NCBI GenBank assembly: GCA_029717555.1
Contig: JAMDHS010000011.1
Location: 1 to 64,000, forward strand
Source of the DNA: Peribolospora baueri
Taxonomy: Eukaryota; Basidiomycota; Peribolosporomycetes; Peribolosporales; Peribolosporaceae
Reading direction: 5' to 3'
Length of the DNA: 64,000 bases
Below are positions 1 through 12,871 of the stretch, piece by piece. How positions within the stretch are numbered: the first letter of the stretch is position 1; each line of letters starts with the position of its first letter. Position numbers and translations under genes: made by a program. The notes under the pieces were generated by a model. It worked only from the letters and a program-made list of their open reading frames with translations. It was not told the origin of the DNA and did not search any database.

Positions 1-1059
1 TTTTTCTTTTTTTTTTTTTCGCATTCTTTCCGCTTCCTTCCTTCGTTTCACCCCACACTTTGGGATCTTGACCACGCCCCCCTCTCCCTGCCCTCCCTTT
101 GGGCATCTGTCTACCTACGTTCATGCCACCCGCGCACCCAAACTCACCCACGTACCTGATCCCACCCCCCGCCCGCCGCCCCGCCCTAAGTCGTCTCTGC
201 TCGGTTCGGTTCGGTTCGGGCCCGTCCGTAAACCCCGCGCTCGCTCGAGCGACAGACGCTCTTTTCCTTTCTCATATCCGATTCGGATTTTGGATCCCCC
301 GGCCCGGCGCCAACTCGCGCAGGAATTTTTGTATGTACAATATTATATCGAAACCATGCACTGAAGAAGAAGAAATGATGGGCTGTCAAGTCAAATGAAG
401 TCGAGTCAAGTCAAGTCGAGTCTGTTGTTGCGGGTCCCGGAACAGAAAGGCGGAGACGGAAGGAAGGAAGACAGATGGAGGAAACGTCTCTGTTTGTCAA
501 AGACGTCCCCAAGTCCAAGTCCAATCATCCATCGCCCATCCACCTGTCCCGGGAGATACGGCAGACGTGGGTGCCATCAGGGGGCGGTCACCGACCGACC
601 GGCCTACCCGGCGGGGCGAGCGAGCGAGCGAGCACTGTAGTAGGGCAGGATTAGGAAGAATCACTTGGACCGCCCTTTTCCCGTGTCGTAGGCGTCGCTG
701 GTGGTGGGATGGGAACAGGACGATGGAGATGGGAGATGAGCGACGGACGATGGACAGCAGCCGACAGGGTGGGTGGGTGGCATGGGGTGTTGTTGTTGTT
801 ATCAAAGGCGCGCGCGAGCTGACTGGCTGCCTATGCCTTTTGCGCCACTGCCCCACACGCCTATCTGCATGCAGTTCCACCTCGACCAGAAGAAATTCCA
901 CTGCTTTACCGAGTATGCCTGCCACGAGAACGCACGCCCGTTTCGCAGACTCGACTCATATGACTTTTTTTTTCGTTGCAATTCGAGAATGTATGACTAC
1001 AGACAATGTATGACTACAGACAATAGAGCAACCGAGACGCTGGGCAGGTCGATGGCGCT
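1..1059. other. Intergenic, no gene recognised
   Basis: The stretch holds T-rich and C-rich low-complexity sequence and several short open frames without recognisable protein content. It lies downstream of the CTK1 stop codon, so its right part should contain the CTK1 3' UTR. A short direct repeat of TATGACTACAGACAATG-like sequence occurs near 990-1025. Confidence 0.5.
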
Positions 1060-4000
1060 TTAGGCGTGTGTGGCCGAGACGTCGACGGCGACGGCGGACG
1101 GGTCGGGGGCGTCCTGTGATGGCGGCACGGTGCTGTGCTTGGACCGTCTCTTCTCCTTGGCCTTCTTGCTCTCGTACTCGTGCCAGTCGCCTTGCACTGC
1201 TGAGAGGAGACTGCGATGGGATGAGGGTTCGAGAAGGGGGCAAGACGGCGTCAGCTCCGCTCTCGTAAAAAGACAGGCCTCTGAAGAAGGAAGAACGAAG
1301 GCCAGACGGGCGAAGGGCCCGAACATGTTTCCTTACTCACCCCGCAGGCCTCTCCGGCAACGGCTCCTCACAAAAATAGGCGTGCCGCAAAGCGCGCTCT
1401 GCCGAGGGACGCTTGGCCGGATTGTGAGCGAGGAGAGCCTGAGCGAGGTTAATGCCACTCGGAGGAAGAAATCTGAACCCAGACGGAGGAGGTTGAGGAA
1501 CAAAGACCGACCAACCGGGAGGTCAGTACGCTCCTTATCTTCAGCCTTCCCATCTCAGCGACCACAAGAAAGGAAGGACCGGAAAACAAATTCATGTGTC
1601 TCCTTTGAAAGGCGGATCGGATGAACGAGAAAGTCGGATCTCCCGCTAGCCAGCACGACCGAGGGCAAATCGATCGCGCCTCACAAACTCACCTAGAGAA
1701 GGAGTGTTCGAACCGGTTCGGCTTCTGCTCCTTGGGCTTGACTAGTTCGTACCATGGCAGATCAGTCACGCCAGGCCAGTAAGTCGGGTCCTCATCCTCC
1801 CGCTCCCGACCCTGCTGAGCCTCGCCCTCGTCTCCGATCGCGTTCGCACGCGGAGTGCCCAGGATGTTGAAAAGCGCCTCTAGCTGGTGGATCTCATCGT
1901 TGCCTTGGAAGATGGGTCGGCGGGTGAAGAGCTCGAGGAAGATGCACCTGCGGAGGGAGTGGAGCGCAAGAGGACAGGAGAGGGTGAGAGGAGGAACATT
2001 ATCCGGAACGACATACCGATAAACGGCCCTAGATCACGTTGTGACCAAGCCAAGACCAAGGCCGATGATAAACTCACCCTGCTCCCCACATGTCCACCTC
2101 TGGCCCGTAGACCGTAGCACCGAGCAGAAGCTCGGGAGGGCGATACCAGAGGGTGATCACCCGATTGGTGTAGTCACTTTCCCTGCGCTTGTAATAAAAC
2201 CGGGCAAGGCCAAAGTCGGCGAGCTTGAGCACACCCTGGTTGTTGAGCAGGATGTTGGAAGTCTTGATGTCGCGGTGGAGGACAGCTTTCTTGTGAAGAT
2301 AGGCAAGACCTTCCAAGAGCTGGGCGATGAGGGACTTGAGGTGGGCGGAAGAAAAGTTGATGTGCGGGTGGGTGAGGACGCCGGTGAGGTCGTGATCCAT
2401 ATACTCAAAGACCATGTACACGGAACCTGCAGGACGAGGAACAGAAGGAAAAGGTGGAGGGCGGGCTCAGCGCCATCAAAAGCCATCATGATTGAATGGG
2501 CCGTCCACTCCTATCTGACGGACAAGCGAACACTCACCTTTCGATACCATCATCTCATGCAGCCTGACAACGTTCTCGTGCCTGAGCGTCTGCAACAGCT
2601 TGATCTCCCTCATGGCAGTCACAGGGAACCCGTCCTTCTCCGCCTCGACCTTGATGCGCTTGAGCGCTACGAGCCCCCCCGTGGCGTTGTCGCGCGCCTT
2701 GTACACTTTCCCGTACGTGCCTTCGCCTACTTGGACTAGACGCTCGTACACTTCACCAGGCGGCGGCGGAGGCGCGACCGTCGGCAAGGGCGCGACAGCG
2801 GCCTCGTCCGTCGTCTGCGCAGGGGCCGGAGAAACCGCTTGACCGTCCATTCTGGACGCGTCTCGACCTCCTCTTTCGCTTGGCACCTTCCGGAGATCAG
2901 ACGGTCCTGGGGCGGGCTCGCGAACAGGAGGAGGGGAAGGCGACCGCATGCAGACGTCCTTGTTGGATGGTGGACGCCTGGGCTGGGGGGAAAGCGAGCG
3001 AGAAAGGAACCGCGGAGAGCGGGAAAGGGCGGAGCGCGGGGACCGCGAGTCGAACGAAGACGGCGACGTGCGCAAGGAATCATACGAGGTGTTTCTCCTT
3101 ATTCTTCGAGGAGGCGGAGATGGAGGAGGACCTCTACGGTCCCTTGTTCTCCGCTCCCGGTTGACAGGATGGCGCGACCAACGATCTCCCATGTCGTCCG
3201 CAAAGTCCTCGTCCATGTCGGCGTCCATCGGCGACGGAGGTGGCCTCCTCGCTCGAGTGCCCCAACCGTGATCCGAGCGAACACCCTTAGCGGAAGGAGG
3301 GAGCGGACTCCGACTGCGAGGTCGAGCTCGAGTCGGGCCGTGACCGGGGCCCCACTGACGCATTTTCGGCGGCGGATGGGGTATGTCATCTTTGCCGTGC
3401 CTGTCGTCCAAATAGGGATCTCTTCGATCTCCCGTCGGAGCGCCGCGAGGAGGCGGCGCCCTCCGCGTGCTCCACCCGCCCCCGCCCCGCTGCCCATCGC
3501 GAGGAAGCGGGAGAGGCGATAGTTCTCGTCTCCGACGAGGGGGGGACTGTTTGCTCCTAACACTCGTGTAGCTCTCCACGCTCGGACTACGTCTCCTGCG
3601 CTCATCGACTGGCCGACCGCGAGAAAGCGAAGGACGGTGGTAGCGGTCGACCGGCGGAGAGAATGAGTCGCGGGGGCGTTTGCGACTCGAGATGCCCTCA
3701 GCGCCGGGACCTCTCCGGGAGGATGATGACGGTGGCGGAGGTGGCGAGGGTGGAGAGCGAGAGAGGACGGACTCGAGGCCTGAGAAGGGCGAAGGGGATC
3801 GTGAAGAGAAGCGAGAATAAGCAGGCGAAGGCGAACGCCTGCGTCCGGCTCGTCGACCACGCTGTGGTCGATCAGCGTCGATGTCTCTCCAAGGGCCCCT
3901 ACGATCGTCCCCATATCTTCCCGTCAGAGGTCCCCTCCGCGGAGGCTCATCGTCCCTCCAGCTGCGAGAGACGCCCTCGTCCCGTCGATCGAACCGACCC

Positions 4001-5784
4001 CTCGGTCCCCTCATAGGAGGACGATGATTCCCCCAATCGTCTATGCTGTCCACGTCCTTCCCCTTCCTCGGTGGCGGTGGAGGAGGAGGAGGGGAGGGGT
4101 CGCGCCTGTGCGTTCCCGGTCGGTCCCTATCATCCCATCGCCCTTCGCGTCTATCCGCACCTCGTCGGCCATCACCTCGGAAACTCGTATCCCTTCTCCT
4201 CCTCCAACCGGCGCCGTTCGACGGGTTGCGTCGAGACCTGCCGCTGCGGCCGTCGTTTTCGTCGCCACCATCGTCGTCGTCGTCATCGAGCCGCCGACGG
4301 GGGCGAGCGTCATCGTCAAAACGTCTCCTCCGTTTGTCCTCAACCGGCTCATCTATGACGTCCATCCGCCTCCTCACGTCCGGATCCGGACCCCTCCCAC
4401 GGTCGTCCCGGCGATGCGCCCGACCGTTGGTGTCTCTGTCCGATGGTGGTGGCGGGCTGGCGTAGCGCGCGTGCGGATGTCGCTCGTGCTCTGCGTTGGT
4501 ACGCATTCGCGAAGGAGGGACGGGCGGAGGACCAGGCTGTGGCAAAGGGGGGGCATGTGCGCCGCTCCTCTCTCGATGTTCGTGGTCGTGAGCATGAGCG
4601 TGTCCGTAGCTGTGATCGGGCGCTAACGCAGGACGTGCAGCGGACTTGGACAGTAACGACGAAGGGGGAGGCGGCGGGGGACCGGGCGGAGGGGGACGTT
4701 GAGAGTGATGAAAAGGGCCAGAGGATCGTCGACGGTCGACGGGACCGAGGGGGGAAGGGTGCTCGGTGCGGTCGACGGCGACGCGTTCGTAAGGGTCGGA
4801 TGTAGAAGCGACGAGGGATGAAGGCGGCGGCGGAGGAGGAGGAAGAGGAGGGGGAGGCCGCGAAGCTGCATTCGGAGTTTGGTAGGCGTAAGAATCTTGC
4901 GGAGGGAGGGGTTGGCGTTGTCGACCCCAGGCCACGGAGGGTGCGGAAGGGTCTTCAGAGCGAAGGCGATCCATATCGCGCCCGTCCTCGACAGGGTAGG
5001 GCATCTCAGTCGGATGGCTGCGCGACTGATGGAGAGCGGGCGGTGGCTGGGGAAGGGGCTCGCGGATGTAATTGACTGGTTGTCTCTGTGACTCAAACAC
5101 CCAGAGCGCCTCCGACCCGGAATCCGACGATGTGGTCTTGGTGTGGTCGCGAGGAGGAGAGGAACGGTACTCAGACGACACGTAATTGGCGAGAGCAGGG
5201 CGAGGAGGAGGCGGTGGCGGCACGCGGTCGACAGAGGGGCGAGGAAGATCCCACGGAGGAGAAGCGGCAGGCTCCCTCGACTGGTCTTCGTCGTAGTAAG
5301 CGCCTCTCCGCGCCGGCTGGCCACCGTAGGATGACGACTGCTGCTGCTGCTGCTGCTGCTCTCGGTGAGAGTGGGAAACGCTTTCGGGAAAGGGCGGAGG
5401 ATGGGGAGGAGGGCCGGGAGGAATGCGAGACGAAAAACGGCCGTCTGTGGGCGACATCCGTCGCTCGCCGCGGGCGTAGACGGACGAAGATGGCGGGGAA
5501 GGCAATGACGCCTCTGCAAGTCGACCCTCAAGTGTGTCGGGAGAAGATGGACGTCGTCTGTCCGACGCCGGTGGTCGTTGGACCGGCGTATTGCTCCAGT
5601 GAGTAGGACGATCGGCAGGCGGTGGTGACACGGTGTCGCGGGGACAGCCAGAGTAGGCGACGGCGGCGTTGGATGACTCTGAGGGGGTTATGGCCGGCGG
5701 CGGTTGCGGTGGCCAGGCGGAAGGGGGCGAGCGGGTGTGTTGGTGGTGCCATCGACTTTGCAAATGGCCGCTCGAATCGTCCAT
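1060..5784 (-). CDS. CTK1: CTK1/CDK12-type cyclin-dependent kinase
   Basis: Catalytic subunit of the CTDK-I type kinase that phosphorylates Ser2 of the RNA polymerase II C-terminal domain during elongation; nuclear. Five exons on the minus strand: 5784-2538, 2426-2078, 1947-1693, 1472-1341 and 1210-1060, giving about 1377 residues. The first ~1000 residues are low-complexity, with polyproline, a polyglutamine run, basic tracts and many RS/SR dipeptides, as in CDK12. The kinase domain follows: VGEGTYGKV glycine loop, LKRIK with the ATP lysine, a PVTAMRE cyclin-binding helix (PITAIRE in relatives), [10 protein letters not shown] catalytic loop, DFGLAR, and the T-loop threonine in SDYTNRV before [10 protein letters not shown]. 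The tail contains [10 protein letters not shown], a typical fungal Ctk1 extension, and ends in basic sequence. Fission-yeast Lsk1 is the same family. The start is the first ATG of the open frame; the N-terminus could differ. Confidence 0.93.
5341..5365. repeat. CTG/CAG trinucleotide run coding polyglutamine
   Basis: About eight CTG triplets on the plus strand read as CAG codons in CTK1, giving a Gln run in the disordered N-terminal region. It is a likely length-variable microsatellite inside a coding exon. Confidence 0.85.
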
Positions 5785-6605
5785 GGCGAGTGTGGGCCAC
5801 CAAAGACGAATGGCTGGCGCGCACGCTGAAGAAGCGGACCAGCGTGCTCGTCGGCGGACTCAAGCGAGCGAGCCTTGGCAGGCGAAGAAAAGGAAGGGGA
5901 GATGGGAGGATGGTCAGTGGAGAGGACACAAACAGACGCAGAGGAGGACGCCAGAGGCCAGGCCAGACGACGTATGTGGAAGGGGAGAATGATCGGGGAG
6001 GAAGAATTGGGCTAGAGATGCTCACAAAGACGTGTGACCTAACCTAGCAAAGCGGCGGGCCGGGCATGGAACGCAGAGCGGACGGGAGACGGCGCGGACT
6101 GCGGGTTGGTGGACGGGGTCGAGGAAAGTGGTCGGAGGGGAAGAAGGGGATGGAGGGAGATGGATGGAACGGATGATGGCTTCCCAGCAATTCTCAACAG
6201 CCGCGGTAAGAGGAGGCGATAAAAATTTCTTGACGTAGGTAACCGACCGGACGCGCCGTTGGTCCCAAACATCGTCTCTCCATCATCCGCCTCGAGCCGA
6301 CTTGAAGCGAGGAAAAACAAGAGCGGACGTCCACATCGAAGCGAACGAACGCTCTAGACTGCATTCAAGTGTGTACTGTATGTACTTTTTCTGCGATGCT
6401 TCTCAACGACGTACGGTACTCTTACACGACTGGAAAGATAAACGGGACGCAGATGGAGATATCAAGGGCGCGCCGAGCATGCGTGCATCCAAGCCAGTCG
6501 TCAAACCCCCCAGCTTCTCCACACACGAGCCGCCCTGGTTCGAGCCATCGCCAACTTCCATCTCAAACGCCTGACGCAGGATCATGCTTCCCGCCCACTG
6601 TCGAC
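5785..6605. other. CTK1 upstream / SUI2 downstream intergenic region
   Basis: Between the CTK1 start codon and the stop codon of the eIF2-alpha gene, both on the minus strand. It should hold the CTK1 promoter and 5' UTR and the SUI2 3' UTR. Open frames here show no recognisable protein. No clear TATA box was seen. Confidence 0.5.
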
Positions 6606-8263
6606 CTACTCCTGGTCCGACTCCTCGTCGCCAGACACCTCCGCGTTCTCCTTCTCCACCCGCGCCATGAGCTGGGCCAACTCCTGGTCCTCGCTCTCGC
6701 TGACCGCTTTCGGCTGTTGGTATGTCGTTTAGAGCAGAGAAAAAAGAACCGTCAGTATTCACGCCACGACGGAAGACGAGACAAGAGCACACGTGAACCG
6801 CCCGACACTATCGATGCGCACCATCATCTTGATGACGATGTTACCGCCAGCCTTTTTGATAGTTTCTCCAATCGTCTCGACCGCCTTCTCCAAGAGTTCC
6901 AGACCTCCCTGCTTGTCTGTCGAGTTGGTGAGGAGCACATAGAGCGGCGGCGCGACGAGTTTGACCTTGATGGGGATTGTGGGCGTCTCGAGCGCCTCTC
7001 CGGCCTTCAGCGCCGTCTTGACGGCGTCGACGCCCTCATAACCGAAGCAGGTAACCTCAATGTCCGCGCGGATCTTCACAGGCTGTGGCGTCAGACGCCG
7101 AGCGATGATCGACCTGAGTTCAGACAGCACGATCGGGTCGACCTGCAGGCCTTCGAACACCTGGTCAGGCTCGCTGGGAGGTAGAATAGAACGAAACAGG
7201 AAAAGGACGACATGAGGCAAGACTAGTAAGACGGATGAACGCAAGCTATGCTCGCCACCCGCTCGGGTGACTCACGAAATGGAAAGCTTGAAGCCATCGT
7301 AGGAGTGACCGAATTTCCTGTCGAGCGGCCACACGACCGCCTCGTAGAGCTTCTCGAGATCCATGGACGTCTTCTCGGCGACATGTCGGGCAATCGAATG
7401 CACCGCCTTGGACTTATTGTATCGCTCCTCGCACTTGATCACGTCCTCTGGAGAGACTCTGCGCTTTGACAAGTCGATGTAACCTGTCGAATGGCAAGTG
7501 ACGTGGAGGTCAATGAGAATCGTTAAGTGTCTTCTTTGCTGAAAGGGAGCCGAATCTCTGTCCATCGTCTACTCTCAATCTTCCCTTTTCACCAAATTGC
7601 TACCAACTGTACGACGGGCCCGCCGTCTCGTTCCCAGACCAGCCCTTGACTCTGCGCGTCTCCCAAGCTCGACTCACCTTTCTCTTTGTCAACCCTGAGC
7701 ACGACAACCACCTCGTTCCTTCCAACCCTGATGAGCTTCTGGATGGAGCGGATGCGTCTCCGAGAAAGCTCGCTAAGCAGGATCATACCCTCCGCGCCGT
7801 CATACTCGAGCTACAAGGTGATGAACCGACGATGTCAGGGCCCGGGGATGTGGGAAGTGTGCAATGAGTAAATTGAAAGCAAAGCGAGAGCGAAGTCTTC
7901 AGAAAAAGTCCTTATCGGGTCACGGAGGAGGAAAGAACTCGCAAGAAGGGGGCTGCGACTCACCAGCTTGACGTAGGCGCCCATCTCTGCGATCTGCCTG
8001 ACCTGGACCATGACAATCTCGTCCGTGTCCGGATACCTGGTACAAAGTCAACGCCAACGCCGCCATCACCGCCACCATACGAGCAGACAGGAAGGGAGAA
8101 ACAGGGCCATCGGTCAGTCCGGCTTCAGCTTCCGAAGCCGGCATGAGCAGACTTGCTCAACCGCGAACCAAAAAAACGCAGTGCAGGGCTTCCCCCCCTC
8201 CTTCCCAGCAAACGCTCCTCACACCAAGGACGCACGCACGTACTTTCTTTCGTAAAACCGCAT
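6606..8263 (-). CDS. SUI2: Translation initiation factor eIF2 subunit alpha
   Basis: Alpha subunit of the eIF2 GTPase that delivers initiator tRNA to the 40S subunit, and the target of Gcn2-type stress kinases. Six exons: 8263-8244, 8036-7964, 7810-7678, 7483-7276, 7173-6822 and 6713-6606; 297 residues, the usual length. The S1 domain contains [22 protein letters not shown] and the kinase-target loop [14 protein letters not shown], in which the first serine of the SELS motif is the regulatory Ser51 equivalent. It is followed by [16 protein letters not shown], the helical domain, the alpha/beta domain ([15 protein letters not shown]) and an acidic tail. The start is fixed by the short MRFYE N-terminus typical of basidiomycetes; the first coding exon is only 20 nt. 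The gene diverges from DPM2 across about 600 bp. Confidence 0.97.
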
Positions 8264-8858
8264 CTTGGGCAAAGAGTAACTTGGCTGCTGGGATCAACGC
8301 AAGGGGTTGGGACAGGCTTGATAACGGTCTTCCCTCTCTTTCGGGTGCGGGGATAGGCAGTCGGTTGGTCGGGAGACAAGATAACGAAAGTGACCGTATG
8401 CGGATGAGCAAAGACAAGCTGAGAGCGCTTCGAAAGTAGGGAAAAGGGCGGGAAACTGAGCGATAGGAGAAGATGGCGAGGAGGAAGACGTGTGTGAGCG
8501 AGCGAGAAGAATCGTCACCGACTCGACGCAGACGAGGAGGAGGCACAAGCTGCTTGTTAAACCCGCTTAGGGCCGACCAGCCCCGTCCATGCTGCCGCAG
8601 CAAGGGGAAGCGCTCGGCCCAGCTGGCTATATGTACTTCTCGCTGCCTCCCGACGAACTGTTCTCGACCGTTTGTGTTTAAAGCCTGTGCCTTGTTCCCT
8701 ATCTGCGACAGCCCGCCAAAGCCCTCCCTTCCTCAATTACCAGCCAACGAGCGGGGACAGACCCGCCTTGCCCACGCTCTGCGTCCGGACCGAGCGCATC
8801 AGCCTCCTTAGGCGACGTAAAGAACCGAGCAACGGAAGAGGGACGACGACGTCGAAAG
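8264..8858. promoter_or_regulatory. Divergent promoter region, SUI2 / DPM2
   Basis: About 595 bp separates the divergently transcribed eIF2-alpha and DPM2 start codons, so both promoters and 5' UTRs must lie here. No clear TATA box was seen for either gene, and no other gene is supported. Confidence 0.6.
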
Positions 8859-9386
8859 ATGGTACGGACTCGGTCTCTTCGCTCACGAATTGGCATCCCC
8901 TTCATTGACCGTCCGACACATATGCTGATCCATTTATCGTCTCTTTTCTTTGACCGACCAGGCCGTGTCAGACCGAGCGGTGGGGGGCCTGATGCTCCTC
9001 GTGGCGGGCTTCGTGTTCACTTATTACACCATTTGGGCCCTCCTCACCGTGAGTTCTAGTTAGAGATGCAGACAAAGGCCATGCATGGAGCGAGCTCGGT
9101 TTCTGTGCTCTGGGGCGCTTCAGTGACCCTGATAGAAGAGGCGCACGAGCTGACCAAATGGCTTTTCGCGTTCTCTCGGTCGCGCCCTCCCTTCGTCCTA
9201 CCCCGGCAGCCCTTCCTCCCGCCCTCGTCCCCCCTTCTCGACTACTTCCCCCCGCGCGAATGGGCAGTCCGACTACCGCTCTTGGTGCTCATCGCAGGCC
9301 TTTCCGTCGTGGGAGCCTTTGTGGGCATGGTAATGGTGCAGTCTGCGCGGAAGAAGCAAGAGAAGGAAAAAGCTAGGAAAGTCTGA
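8859..9386 (+). CDS. DPM2: Dolichol-phosphate mannosyltransferase subunit 2
   Basis: Small regulatory membrane subunit that stabilises Dpm1 and holds dolichol-phosphate mannose synthase in the ER membrane, feeding N-glycosylation, O-mannosylation and GPI anchors. Three exons: 8859-8861, 8962-9048 and 9210-9386; 88 residues, close to the ~84 usual for the family. Two hydrophobic segments are visible, at about residues 8-30 (ending FTYYTIWALL, the family signature) and 50-73 (LPLLVLIAGLSVV...), and the C-terminus is lysine/arginine-rich, ending RKKQEKEKARKV. The first coding exon is only the ATG, followed directly by a GTACGG donor; without it no in-frame ATG precedes AVSDRAVGG. Saccharomyces lacks DPM2, whereas basidiomycetes and animals have the three-subunit enzyme. 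Confidence 0.9.
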
Positions 9387-9956
9387 CGCCGGAGGCATGG
9401 CGGTCGGCGCACTTCGAAGCAGCGCTGAGGCAACGGAATGAGATGAAGGGCTTCCCGGCACGATCTCCGTCTTTGTACTTTATTTCCCCTCGTTTTTGGT
9501 GATGCGACGACGTTCAAGACAATTTTTCCAGGCGCTGCTCCAGGTTTGCCAGAAATATTGCCCGATACCACTACGAGCACACCATTGACTTCTGTGCAAA
9601 CTAATTTCAAACAAAGCAAACAGGTGTGGATGTACGGCAGAATAAAAAAAAAGCGACCGGGGGAGCACAGGGCGTTAAGAAGCAACGTGAGAAGGATGTG
9701 TATGCGCGGCCCGGGTGGGTCGGGTTGGAGAGGTCGGGACAGATGTCTTTCTATTCAGTCGCTTCGAAACGTCGCAGCTGACCACCATCAACCGCCTCAT
9801 ACGTCTCGCACGTCTCCTCATCGGCACCGCCATTCACCGCGTCCCGTCCTTCGCCAACCGTCACCACCGCCAAGATTTCATTTAGACTTGCTTTCCTAGT
9901 TAAGATGCTTGTGCTCGTCCTTCTGTCTCGTTCGTGTCCCGTCGTCGTGCGCCACC
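9387..9956. other. Convergent 3' region, DPM2 / ZWF1
   Basis: Intergenic stretch between two convergent stop codons. It holds the 3' UTRs of both genes, including an A-rich run near 9644-9652. No gene is supported. Confidence 0.5.
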
Positions 9957-12485
9957 TTAGAGGCTCGTCTTCGGCCACTGGTAGCCGGCTGAGCTGCGTT
10001 TGCTGTTACGGACAAAATACAAGAGGATTAGAGCGTCGGTGACCGTCAACGACCATATTTCCCCCTTCACGGCTCGAATTGCACTCACTAGCCATAGCGA
10101 ATGATGAATTCGTCCAGTTTCTCAGGACCGCGAGAGCCATACTGTCGGCAAGGGGAAGACAAGACGTACAAAGTCAATCGACTGTGCGGAAGCGAACGCT
10201 CCCGACGGGCCAAAAATGGTAGCAAAACTCACAGGGTACGGAAGCGGCTTGAGCTTGCCATCGTCGATCTTGTGGAGGAGCGGGGTGAAGATCTTCCATG
10301 CCACATCGAGCTGTTTGACGTGTAAGGCATACGGGAAATACGAAGGATGACAGGGGCGGGAAATTTGTCACTCTGTCCGCGTCACTGGTCGCGCCCGAGC
10401 AGTAGTGAAGGAAGGGAAGCCGTTGGCTCACCTCATCGTCACGGACAAAGTTGGAGTGATCACCCTGAAAGTGCGGGCGAGACAATTTCATTTCAGTATC
10501 CATTCCGAACCAGGGCGGCGCCCGGGCACGTCCCCCACGCCTGTTTGCACCTCGGAAAGATATTTCAAAAACCATGACAAAACGTTCTTCAAAGTCACGC
10601 CACACCACGCACCTTGAAGGCGTCCAGCAAGAGAGCCTCATACGCTTCGGGAATCTGCGCGTTCTGAAACCTGTCCTTGTAAGTGAGGTCAAGGTCGGTC
10701 GTGATGGTACGCATCTCCAGGCCCGGCTTCTTCCCGTTCATCTTGATGTACACTGCCTCGGAGGGCTGGATCCTGAAGACGAGCTCGTTGCGCGGGATGT
10801 CCTTGAAGATGCCGGAGGTGACATCCTTGTATTGTACTCGGATCTCCACCTTGCCTTCGTCCATGGCTATTCGGACGCCAGAAATCAGAACTTCTAGCGA
10901 TGTGCGGGAGAGGCGACGGCTAGCAAATGAAGGCAGTTCCGCTTGGTGTACGTACCTTTACCAGCCTTCATGATGAAAGGAACGCCTTCCCACCTCGGGT
11001 TGTTGACCCAGAGAGTCAGCGCGGCAAAAGTGGGACAGTTCGAGTCCTTGGGCACGGTGTCATCGTCCTTGTAGCCCGGCTTCTCCCCGTTGCTGACGTA
11101 TTGACCCAGCAAGGTGTCCTCTTCACGCACGGGAGGAATGAACCGCAAGAGCTTGACCTGCGAAGGACATTAATTGGAACAGAAGTTAGGACGCCCGTCA
11201 GAAGACACACAAAACTTGCGGGATCAATCCGTGCTTGCGAAGGTGAATTGATGGAGACGAACCTTTTCGTCTCGGATATCCTCGGCAGAGAACGAGACCG
11301 GACGCTCCATGGCCAAGAGGGAGAGAACTTGGAGAAGGTCTACCGGATCGTCGACAAGCAAACGGGAGCAGCTTGAGCCCAGATCGCACGACGTCGCGCG
11401 TCTCGACGGTTGCAAACACTCACGGTTCTGCTCAATGTCTCTGATGATGCCGAATTCATCAAAGTAACCTCCCCTACCCTCGGTGCCGAAAGGTTCCTTG
11501 AAAGTAATCTGGACGTTGGCGACAAGGTGCTTGTTGAGTCCAGCATCGAGGAAGTTGTTGGCAAAGCGCATGACGAGGAGGTTCTTGACCATCTCCTTGC
11601 CGAGGTAGTGGTCGATGCGGAAGGTCTCCTCCTCCTTCCACATGCTTTTGAGTGCGCCCATCATCTGCCTCGAGCTCTCGAGGTCCTTGCCGAACGGCTT
11701 CTCGACAATCAGCCGGTTAATGCCTCCGTCGACGTAGTTGTTCCTGCGGAGGCAACGCGCGACGTCGATGAAGACCGAAGGGGGGAGAGCCATGTAGAAA
11801 AAGCGGCTCTTTGGTTTGTCGGCGTAAGATTTCTCGAGCTCCTTGATGTGCTTCTCGAGTACCTGGAACGCTGCGTCCTCGTTGTACTGGCCTGGGACGT
11901 AGGTGCAGAACGAGAGGAACCGGTCGAGCTTCTTCTTCACCTCGGGGTCATCCTTGTTCTTGATGTAAGAAGAAGCCTTCTCGTGGAAGGTCTTGTCGTC
12001 CATCTTCGTGCGCGCATAGCCGACGATGTGTGTGTTCTTGGGCAACAGGCCGATTTTGTACAGCCCAAACAGGGCGGGCAAGGTCTGCAAAGCACGGATC
12101 GAGGCAGTGTCATGACGGATGGCCGGTCAATCCGAAAAGCGTCGCTGCTCGGCGCACGAGATGAGACTCATGAGCGCTTACCTTCTTCTTGGCCAGGTCG
12201 CCCGAAGCGCCCAAAACTGGTTCGTAGCGAAGGCGATGATTCCAGCGCAAAAGTCAGTTTTCCTTCCATCCAATGTCGCGACATCATCTCCTAAATCCAT
12301 CGACCATTCTCGGTTCTGAACGCCTCCGTACGCCCCGAGATCACGCCCTGAGACCCATCCACCTCGGCTGCGCTTTCGCCTGACGACCGTGGGACGCGAA
12401 GCGCAAACGACGACTCACCGACGATGATGCAGTTTTCCTTGACCACCTGGTTGGACGACGCCATGGAAGGGATTTCGCCGCCCAT
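9957..12485 (-). CDS. ZWF1: Glucose-6-phosphate 1-dehydrogenase
   Basis: Oxidises glucose-6-phosphate to 6-phosphogluconolactone with NADP+, the first step of the oxidative pentose phosphate pathway; cytosolic. Ten exons: 12485-12419, 12216-12182, 12084-11424, 11339-11263, 11157-10956, 10866-10613, 10464-10432, 10310-10233, 10141-10089 and 10002-9957; about 501 residues, normal for the family. Diagnostic motifs in order: coenzyme site GASGDLAKKK, EKPFGKDLESS, the active-site signature RIDHYLGKEMVKN with its catalytic His, GIIRDIEQN, ERPVSFSAEDIRDEKVK, GKKPGLEM, LDLTYKDRF and PYGSRGPEKLDE. The C-terminus is GYQWPKTSL. The start used is the ATG at 12485; an upstream in-frame ATG near 12533 or the ATG at 12464 are alternatives. 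Confidence 0.97.
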
Positions 12486-12871
12486 GGTTATGATTATGGG
12501 ATGGGATGGGATGGAGATGGATCTCCTACTCAAGAAGAAGTGCGGAGGGAAAACCGAGATGGTGAAGCGGCGAAGCGGACGAAATTATCGCGGCGATGAG
12601 ATGGATGGAGACAGATCGGCGATCGGCGGTCCGGAGATAGCGATGCGATTTGGTGGCTGACGTGACGACAGGAACCTGTCGTGCAAACGCGAGGCGACGT
12701 GTTTGGGGACCGGCGGTGGAGGTATCGGTGATGGAGCTGGTGGTGATGGTGGTGAGAAAGTCGAACGGAGGGGGAAGGGAGGCGAAGGCCGTTTGCGACA
12801 GTCGGGTTGCGGTCCGGGACTGTGAGCCACATTCCCGAGGAAAGCGATCGAAAGCCGATCGGCCGGGCAAG

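Noticed and set aside
9546-9899. 117-codon plus-strand frame between DPM2 and ZWF1
   Set aside because: Basic, Pro/His/Arg-rich composition typical of chance frames in GC-rich DNA; it lies in the convergent 3' UTR region.
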